From the NCBI GenBank assembly GCA_021647365.1, contig JAKIUW010000012.1:22792-86791 (forward strand): 64,000 nucleotides of DNA, read 5' to 3'. This stretch comes from Cocleimonas sp. (lineage in GTDB: Bacteria > Pseudomonadota > Gammaproteobacteria > Thiotrichales > Thiotrichaceae). Numbering within the stretch: position 1 is the first letter of the stretch; every line of letters starts with the position of its first letter. Shown here piece by piece: positions 62,903 to 64,000 of the stretch. The notes beneath the pieces were generated by a model. That model saw nothing but the letters and a program-made list of their open reading frames with translations, searched no databases and had not been told where the DNA came from. A program made the translations under genes and the position numbers.

Positions 62903-62953
62903 AGTACACCCCCCCCCTTTTTTACATCATGTAAAAGTGGGGGGGTGTACTTT
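62903..62953. repeat. Dispersed C-run repeat, inverted pair (copies 27 and 28)
   Basis: AAGTACA, nine C, TTTTTTACAT, then almost directly ATGTAAAAGT, seven G, TGTACTT. Both arms carry GTAC in place of GCAC, so the change occurred in both. Confidence 0.85.
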
Positions 62954-62962
62954 GAAATATCA

Positions 62963-63751
62963 TCAAGAACGTAAACGCCTCTTCTCAAGCGCCACATAAA
63001 AGAAATACGTCCCAATAGCCGCCACAATATGTTTAATCGGATGTCCGCTCATTACACCCCCAAGCAAATCATGTATCTCATGATCAAAATGCTCCATCAG
63101 TTTTGCCACGACATACGCCGCTAATACCAGCACAATATATCGCTGACCACCAAAAGGTGAAGGGTACAGCCAAAGTATCAACGGAATCATAATCACAGGA
63201 AGAAACTGCACGAGGACATAAGGGCGCAAGTCCCCTGCGCCATTTGATTCGGTCATTATCCAGTAGATTACGGTAAAGATGCCGATGGCTAGTAAAGGAT
63301 AAAAAGCGCGTTTGGCCAGGGTGATAGAAATATTCTCGCCAAGAACAACAGTAAAAAATGCCATAAAGGAAATTGTCATGGGCAAGCGATCCCATACTAA
63401 TGAGGTGTTATTGGGATTCCAATGATAATAAGATGATCCAAAGCCTGTAATGATCAGCCCGATAAAGAAGGTGATGTATGCTGGGCGCAATGTTTCAAGA
63501 CCTCCTTTTGGCGTACCTTTAGAAAGCATCGTTAAACCCGCAAACCCAACAAATATAAAAGGCAGGTTTGAAATCACATTCCAGAAGTGAGGAATGGAAA
63601 ACAGCGTATCTTGATCTGAGAACTGATGATACGCCTGATCTTGCGCGATGGGTGCCATAAAAAACAGTGCTACAAATAATGAGAGTGCAATACTGATTAG
63701 TAATAACTGTCGTTTGGACTCTAGGTTAAGTTTTATATTTGTTTTAATCAT
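62963..63751 (-). CDS. Ceramidase-superfamily membrane protein
   Basis: 262 residues from the ATG at 63751 (AAGAG upstream). The frame from 63787 begins with repeat-derived MGVCAS and is rejected. It has seven to eight membrane spans. The CREST-type motifs are visible: GSSYYHWNP, WDRLPMT, KLMEHFDHEIHD and GHPIKHIVAAIG. These would hold a zinc ion. Alkaline-ceramidase-like or other hydrolase activity is possible; the substrate is unknown. Confidence 0.7.
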   Translation of the reverse strand: MIKTNIKLNLESKRQLLLISIALSLFVALFFMAPIAQDQAYHQFSDQDTLFSIPHFWNVISNLPFIFVGFAGLTMLSKGTPKGGLETLRPAYITFFIGLIITGFGSSYYHWNPNNTSLVWDRLPMTISFMAFFTVVLGENISITLAKRAFYPLLAIGIFTVIYWIMTESNGAGDLRPYVLVQFLPVIMIPLILWLYPSPFGGQRYIVLVLAAYVVAKLMEHFDHEIHDLLGGVMSGHPIKHIVAAIGTYFFYVALEKRRLRS

Positions 63752-63770
63752 GGCTCTTAATAGTAGTTTG

Positions 63771-63870
63771 GAAGCACACACCCCCACTTTTACATAATGT
63801 AACTCTGCATAAATTCTAGCAGTCGTTAAAAACTAACGATCAATCATGTAAAAGTGGGGGGGTGTGCTTC
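63771..63870. repeat. Dispersed C-run repeat, inverted pair (copies 29 and 30)
   Basis: GAAGCACACA, five C, AC, TTTTACATAATGT (63771-63800), then about 40 bases, then ATCATG, TAAAAGT, seven G, TGTGCTTC (63842-63870). Upstream of the ceramidase-like gene. Confidence 0.8.
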
Positions 63871-63971
63871 AATACACTACTGTCCCGTTAACATAAAAAG
63901 TAAGTGCCTGACTCCAAAATCTGATAAAATTGTCTTAGCAATAAGTCATTGAATCAAAGAAGGAATCAAGC

Positions 63972-64000
63972 ATGGCACATCATAATACAGTCTTCTCACA
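63972..64000 (+). CDS. IS4-type transposase, first codons (3' end outside window)
   Basis: The frame MAHHNTVFS after AGAAGGAATC resembles the N-terminus of IS4-family transposases of the DUF4372 type. Only nine residues are visible. The DNA before it (ACTGTCCCGTTAAC, about 63879) could be the insertion sequence's left end. Confidence 0.5.

Noticed and set aside
63752..63787. N-terminal extension of the ceramidase-like protein
   Set aside because: The extra residues (MGVCAS) come from a repeat copy; ATG at 63751 has a ribosome site.
1..64000. CRISPR array made by the 28-bp repeats
   Set aside because: Copies are thousands of bases apart, in both orientations, with no regular spacers and no cas genes.
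1..64000. G-quadruplex elements from the G runs
   Set aside because: Each copy has only one G run, and paired copies put their runs on opposite strands, so four runs on one strand are not present.
1..64000. tRNA or rRNA genes
   Set aside because: I saw no TTCGA-type T-loop with matching stems or rRNA-like segments in the gaps; a scan with a dedicated program would be decisive.

Overview
The window reads as chromosomal DNA from an AT-rich gammaproteobacterium. Supporting signs are the fabD-fabG-acpP-fabF-mltG-tmk-holB-pilZ-tatD block, icd-clpS-clpA, dnaX-ybaB-recR, fmdB-DUF502-aspS, a long-form isocitrate lyase and trifunctional cysG. A cluster next to cysG resembles genes of sulfur-oxidising or methylotrophic marine lineages. 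A Thiotrichales/Piscirickettsiaceae-like organism is my guess, not something the sequence proves.

Layout: 1-1.2 kb holds the 3' part of a membrane-anchored PD-(D/E)XK nuclease-like gene. 1.2-5.7 kb carries rraA, aceA, a TrpD2-like transferase and a metallo-beta-lactamase-fold hydrolase. 6.1-13.8 kb is the lipid, replication and pilus block on the minus strand. 13.9-18.4 kb has infA, clpA, clpS and icd; 18.5-22.2 kb has a PfkB kinase, a YkgJ-type protein and a U32 protein. 22.5-35.5 kb is a plus-strand exopolysaccharide locus (nucleotidyltransferase, Alg14/Alg13-like pair, flippase, polymerase/ligase, transferases, WcaJ-like initiator, Wzc-like kinase). 35.5-39.1 kb has two overlapping DUF697 GTPases and an Fe-S uracil-DNA glycosylase. 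39.1-41.2 kb is a small arsenic module (arsR, arsP, DUF2703) with two visible operators. 41.2-44.8 kb has DUF3179, pyrC, an AlkA-like glycosylase and a HIT protein. 44.9-49.1 kb has recR, ybaB, dnaX and tsaD. 49.1-53 kb has creD, an SDR, fmdB and DUF502. 53-59 kb has a DEAD-box helicase, a GGDEF-EAL protein and aspS. 59.1-62.9 kb has a DsrS-like protein, two conserved unknowns, cysG and an S24-like protein. A ceramidase-fold membrane protein and the first codons of an IS4-type transposase close the window. No tRNA, rRNA or CRISPR array was found.

The most striking feature is a dispersed repeat of about 28 bp. Its form is AAAGCACA, a run of usually 6-8 C, then AC, TAC or TAG, then TTTTACATGATG or a variant end. 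I count 30 copies plus one exact 19-base match inside a methyltransferase gene, roughly one per 2 kb. Most are intergenic; six inverted pairs form hairpins. Two copies supply the C-terminal tails of proteins, one lies in frame inside dnaX, and some are fused to a second, REP-like module. Its function is unknown: uptake-signal-like sequence, REP/MITE-type element and terminator are all possible. Other items of interest are a ten-A slippery site in dnaX with stops just after it in both shifted frames, the ArsR operator pair, and the overlapping GTPases.
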